Part shown: one piece after another, positions 61,346 through 64,000 of the stretch
Layout: each line of letters begins with the position of its first letter
How positions within the stretch are numbered: the first letter of the stretch is position 1
DNA from: an uncultured Bacteroidales bacterium
Lineage (GTDB): Bacteria > Bacteroidota > Bacteroidia > Bacteroidales > UBA932
Assembly: GCA_934695325.1 (NCBI GenBank)
Contig: CAKUVD010000001.1
Coordinates: forward strand, 62,001-126,000
DNA: 64,000 nucleotides
Direction of reading: 5' to 3'
Program-made: the position numbers and the translations under genes
The notes under the pieces: generated by a model
The model's database searches: none
What the model was told of the DNA's origin: nothing
What the model saw: the letters and a program-made list of their open reading frames with translations, nothing else

Positions 61346-62497
61346 TTAATTAGAAAAAACGCAAAACTTCTGTCTATACTCGCTAGGCGTGCAATTCATA
61401 CGTCGCCTGAAAAGCTTCGAGAGGCTGTTGTAGTCCTGTATGCCGGCCTCGGAAGCGATGTCCGGAAGAGACTTATTCGTGGTAAGCAAGAGCTGCGCAA
61501 CACGGAGGATGCGACATTCCAGCACATACTGGTAAATGCTCATCCCCATCTCCTTTCTGAAACGAGACTCTATGCTGCGCCTCGAAAGCGGTACCAGTTC
61601 CAGCATCTGCTTGACATTCAGTTCTTTCATATAGTTTTCATTAATATGGTTCACCACCTTCATCACCGCAGGATCAGCAATGACATAGAAAGACGTGGAC
61701 TGCCGTTCCTTCACCGCCACAGGATTTATGACAATGCTGAAATGGCTTGCGGACGGATCCATAATCTGTGCGTGCAGGCGTTTGCACAGCATATATCCGC
61801 CCTGTTCCACATCCAGTTCGACAGAGGATATAGGCGGGTCGGATATGCTGCATATAAGGTCATCATTGTCCACACCGAGAACGGAGACCTGCCTCGGAAC
61901 ATCAATGTTCTCGATCCGACATATCTCCGTTATTATCAATGCTCTTTCATCGTCGCAGCAGAACAGGGCAGTCCTTTCGGGAAGCGAGCGGAGCCATTCG
62001 GCGATTTCCGCCCTGTCCTCCATTCCTGGCTCCGGAATAAGATACGAGCGGAACTGCCCGCGGCACCTCTCAACTTCCTCCCTGAATCCTGTCTGCCTCT
62101 CTTCAGACCAGACGACATCCTTTATCCCGAAGAAAGCATAACTGGTATGCCTCCTCGCCCAGAAATATCTCGCAGCCATAACACCGGTGCCCTTGTAGTC
62201 ACCGGTGATATTGGAGTATTCCGTGCTGCGGTTCCTGTAATTCTGCAGGACAATCGGGATGTCCAGCTTATCCAGAAGCTTTATGTCCTCGTCGTTCCAC
62301 CTTCCTATGATGGCGTCAGCCTTCCATTTACGGGCCATCTCCATCACCTTGCGATACCTCAGACCTCCGGAGCGAGGGTCTGAGGACATACGCAGAAAGA
62401 GCCACGGCCCGTTTTCCTTCGTATAGCGGATTATCCCGCGCAGCAGACGCCTGTCGAACTCGCTGGAATAATCTATCATAAGAATGACCCTTATCAT
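61346..62497 (-). CDS. XylR-type transcriptional regulator (periplasmic-binding-like sensor plus AraC HTH)
   Basis: A protein of 383 residues. Residues 1 to about 265 are a LacI/periplasmic-binding-like ligand domain (VILMIDYSSEFDRRLLRGI, VSVLGVDNDDLICSISDPPISSVELD). Residues about 283-380 are an AraC DNA-binding domain with both HTH units (LNVKQMLELVPLSRRSIESR and LPDIASEAGIQDYNSLSKLF). This is the architecture of E. coli XylR, a cytoplasmic sugar-sensing activator. Placed directly before susC, it should sense an imported sugar and turn on the locus, rather than the hybrid two-component or ECF sigma/anti-sigma control usual in Bacteroides. Confidence 0.92.
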   Translation of the reverse strand: MIRVILMIDYSSEFDRRLLRGIIRYTKENGPWLFLRMSSDPRSGGLRYRKVMEMARKWKADAIIGRWNDEDIKLLDKLDIPIVLQNYRNRSTEYSNITGDYKGTGVMAARYFWARRHTSYAFFGIKDVVWSEERQTGFREEVERCRGQFRSYLIPEPGMEDRAEIAEWLRSLPERTALFCCDDERALIITEICRIENIDVPRQVSVLGVDNDDLICSISDPPISSVELDVEQGGYMLCKRLHAQIMDPSASHFSIVINPVAVKERQSTSFYVIADPAVMKVVNHINENYMKELNVKQMLELVPLSRRSIESRFRKEMGMSIYQYVLECRILRVAQLLLTTNKSLPDIASEAGIQDYNSLSKLFRRRMNCTPSEYRQKFCVFSN

Positions 62498-62502
62498 TGG
62501 CG

Positions 62503-64000
62503 CTATTTTCTGAAGAAGCCCAATGTGGATACCACAGGCCTGTTTTCGGCAGTCTGATCATTCAGGTGGCTGCCTCCTGCGACCATAGCAGTGGATCCGC
62601 CGCCGTCAAAATTCACGGCGCTCTTACACCCGAGCCCCTTCATTATCTGTGCAAGTTCCGTCAATGTGGCGCCGTCGCTTGACGCTATGCGGCCGTCACA
62701 GATGAAGAGTATGACCTTGCCGGCAGCCGTAAAGCCCGCAGCAGTCCTGTCTGGCTTCACAGATGTGCCGAATATGTCGTAAGGCATTATCTCATAATTG
62801 GTCAGATAATAGTCCGCCCCTGCCGAGGTCGTCTCGAAATCAAACGGGCATTTGCCGTCATACAACAGCACCGGGCCGGCGCTCTGGGCGAATCTCGGAC
62901 TCCAGGCGACAGGTGCGGAAGGATTCTTGTCGCTGACGACGCCATACCTGTCCCGGCCTTTTACCGATGGAAGCGGCCTGTCGTAGAAACGGCTCTTCCC
63001 GGAGGCATCAGATGCAGCCCAATATACTGCAGGCTTGGAGTCAGCCCCAACGCCGAAGATGCCCCTGGTGACATTATACATAACATCATATTCTGCATCC
63101 CCGGACTTTAGAGAGCCTCTCACCGCTGTGACAGAACCTGCCGCAGCACCGTCCACATAGGAGATTCCTGTATTCTTGCCGTTATAGAAATAGCCTCCGT
63201 TCACCATTACGAGGCAGTTGCCGGCTGCGGCTGACTGCGCATCCACCGTGGCAGCAGCCGAAGGCACACGCACCTTGAATTCCACATCTCCGGCAGTAAG
63301 GTCTGCGCTGGCATACCAGGCGTGGAAGTTCCTTCCGTTCAGTTTGTCAGACGTCTCATATACCTCAACGCTTGAAGGGAATCCAGCGAAATCCAGCTTC
63401 TTCCAGCCAAGCGTTATCGCTCCCGGCTCCTTGCCGAGGCTCGCCTTGACAGGATCACTGTAATATGTCTTTCCTGCCACGGAGGCATAGGCGCGGAAAG
63501 CATATTCATTGCCATAGTCAAGAAGCACATTAGAAATGACTTGGACACGTTCTCTTGCATTGTCCCCAGGAGCAGCATCCTGATGGGCCCCATCAACAGA
63601 TGGAGTGCCGTCAGCGCTCCAGCATACGCCTGTCACGGCATCAGCATTGACATTCCTCATCGAGTATGAGACAGTCACGCACACAGGGTGGCCTTCGGCC
63701 TTGACGGACGTCACTTCAGGAGCGTCCTTCTCGACGGTGGTGAACATTGTCTTGGTTATCCTGGAGTTGAACTTTTCCTCAGGAGCGAGCGCCTGAACTC
63801 CTACATAGTATGATGTACCGTAGTCAAGTCCATCGCTGATGACATAGACCGTGGCATTTTCCTCAGTCTTTCCGCAAAGTGAAGGATGGTCGATGTCCGC
63901 CGGGTTTATGAGGTATATGGCGAACCCGGTCTCGTGAGTGCTCTTGTCTGTCCAGGTCACCGTGGCTTCCAGGGCTCCCGTCTGTGTCACTACGACATCG
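62503..64000 (-). CDS. Phosphodiester glycosidase (NAGPA domain) protein, cut by the right edge
   Basis: The frame is open to the window end (499 codons visible, no start needed inside; the GTG at 63990 is not a convincing start). The N-terminal visible half has two fibronectin-III-like modules (ATVTWTDKSTHETGFAIYL, GTSYYVGVQAL, YGNEYAFRAYAS). The C-terminal ~290 residues are a NAGPA-type domain (PF09992): VMVNGGYFYNGK and the hallmark AVNFDGGGSTAMV. The human relative removes GlcNAc from GlcNAc-1-phosphodiesters. It lies 5 bp before the regulator gene, so it belongs to the same locus. Confidence 0.85.
   Translation of the reverse strand, partial: DVVVTQTGALEATVTWTDKSTHETGFAIYLINPADIDHPSLCGKTEENATVYVISDGLDYGTSYYVGVQALAPEEKFNSRITKTMFTTVEKDAPEVTSVKAEGHPVCVTVSYSMRNVNADAVTGVCWSADGTPSVDGAHQDAAPGDNARERVQVISNVLLDYGNEYAFRAYASVAGKTYYSDPVKASLGKEPGAITLGWKKLDFAGFPSSVEVYETSDKLNGRNFHAWYASADLTAGDVEFKVRVPSAAATVDAQSAAAGNCLVMVNGGYFYNGKNTGISYVDGAAAGSVTAVRGSLKSGDAEYDVMYNVTRGIFGVGADSKPAVYWAASDASGKSRFYDRPLPSVKGRDRYGVVSDKNPSAPVAWSPRFAQSAGPVLLYDGKCPFDFETTSAGADYYLTNYEIMPYDIFGTSVKPDRTAAGFTAAGKVILFICDGRIASSDGATLTELAQIMKGLGCKSAVNFDGGGSTAMVAGGSHLNDQTAENRPVVSTLGFFRK

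Overview
This 64 kb window is chromosomal DNA of a Bacteroidota bacterium, almost certainly order Bacteroidales and probably gut-associated. The grounds are a SusC/SusD pair, fimbrillin-type (type V) pilus genes, DUF3276, DUF5686, the long Bacteroidota form of NusB, and promoters of the Bacteroidota type (TTTG-N19-TAnnTTTG, with one perfect example at 2571-2601). GC looks slightly above 50 % by eye. I cannot name the genus. No rRNA, tRNA, CRISPR array, insertion sequence or phage gene was seen.

Left part, 1-15 kb, is housekeeping: ybbR-like (cut by the left edge), yajC and nusB on the minus strand; DUF3276; an S-adenosylhomocysteine/methylthioadenosine deaminase-like amidohydrolase, purine nucleoside phosphorylase and NAD synthetase; a TSUP and a SulP transporter; xanthine phosphoribosyltransferase with a purine permease; uvrB; and a BaiN-like flavoprotein. 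Purine salvage is the common thread.

15-24 kb is one minus-strand fimbrial operon: DUF3575/OmpA-like protein, DUF5119 lipoprotein, three fimbrillin-like lipoproteins and a 1002-residue tip-like protein, closed by a clear terminator. 24-35 kb holds purN, a DUF5686 outer membrane protein, a short lipid/polyketide-type operon (ACP, LpxL-like acyltransferase, O-methyltransferase, ketoacyl synthase with a degenerate second KS-like half), a PagL-like barrel, a uridine-kinase-like enzyme and upp.

35-64 kb is a 29 kb co-directional minus-strand polysaccharide utilisation locus. In transcription order it runs: phosphodiester glycosidase (cut by the right edge), XylR-type AraC regulator, SusC, SusD, two paralogous surface lipoproteins, GH20, two hydrolase-like proteins of uncertain family, DUF4855 lipoprotein, sugar permease, NagA, NagB, two exported Gfo/Idh/MocA proteins, ApbE, a third exported Gfo/Idh/MocA protein, a small membrane protein and a fourth. 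The target is most likely a HexNAc-containing glycan, captured by SusCD, cut by GH20 and associated enzymes, imported, and fed through NagA/NagB. Four exported oxidoreductases next to an FMN transferase suggest an oxidative step in glycan breakdown; this is the best candidate here for an undescribed system.

Two signals are not genes. CATG is almost absent (about 8 sites found by eye against roughly 250 expected), while CAATG/CATTG is strongly over-represented. A ~60 bp double-hairpin element sits directly at the stop codon of two unrelated genes (4803 and 35269).
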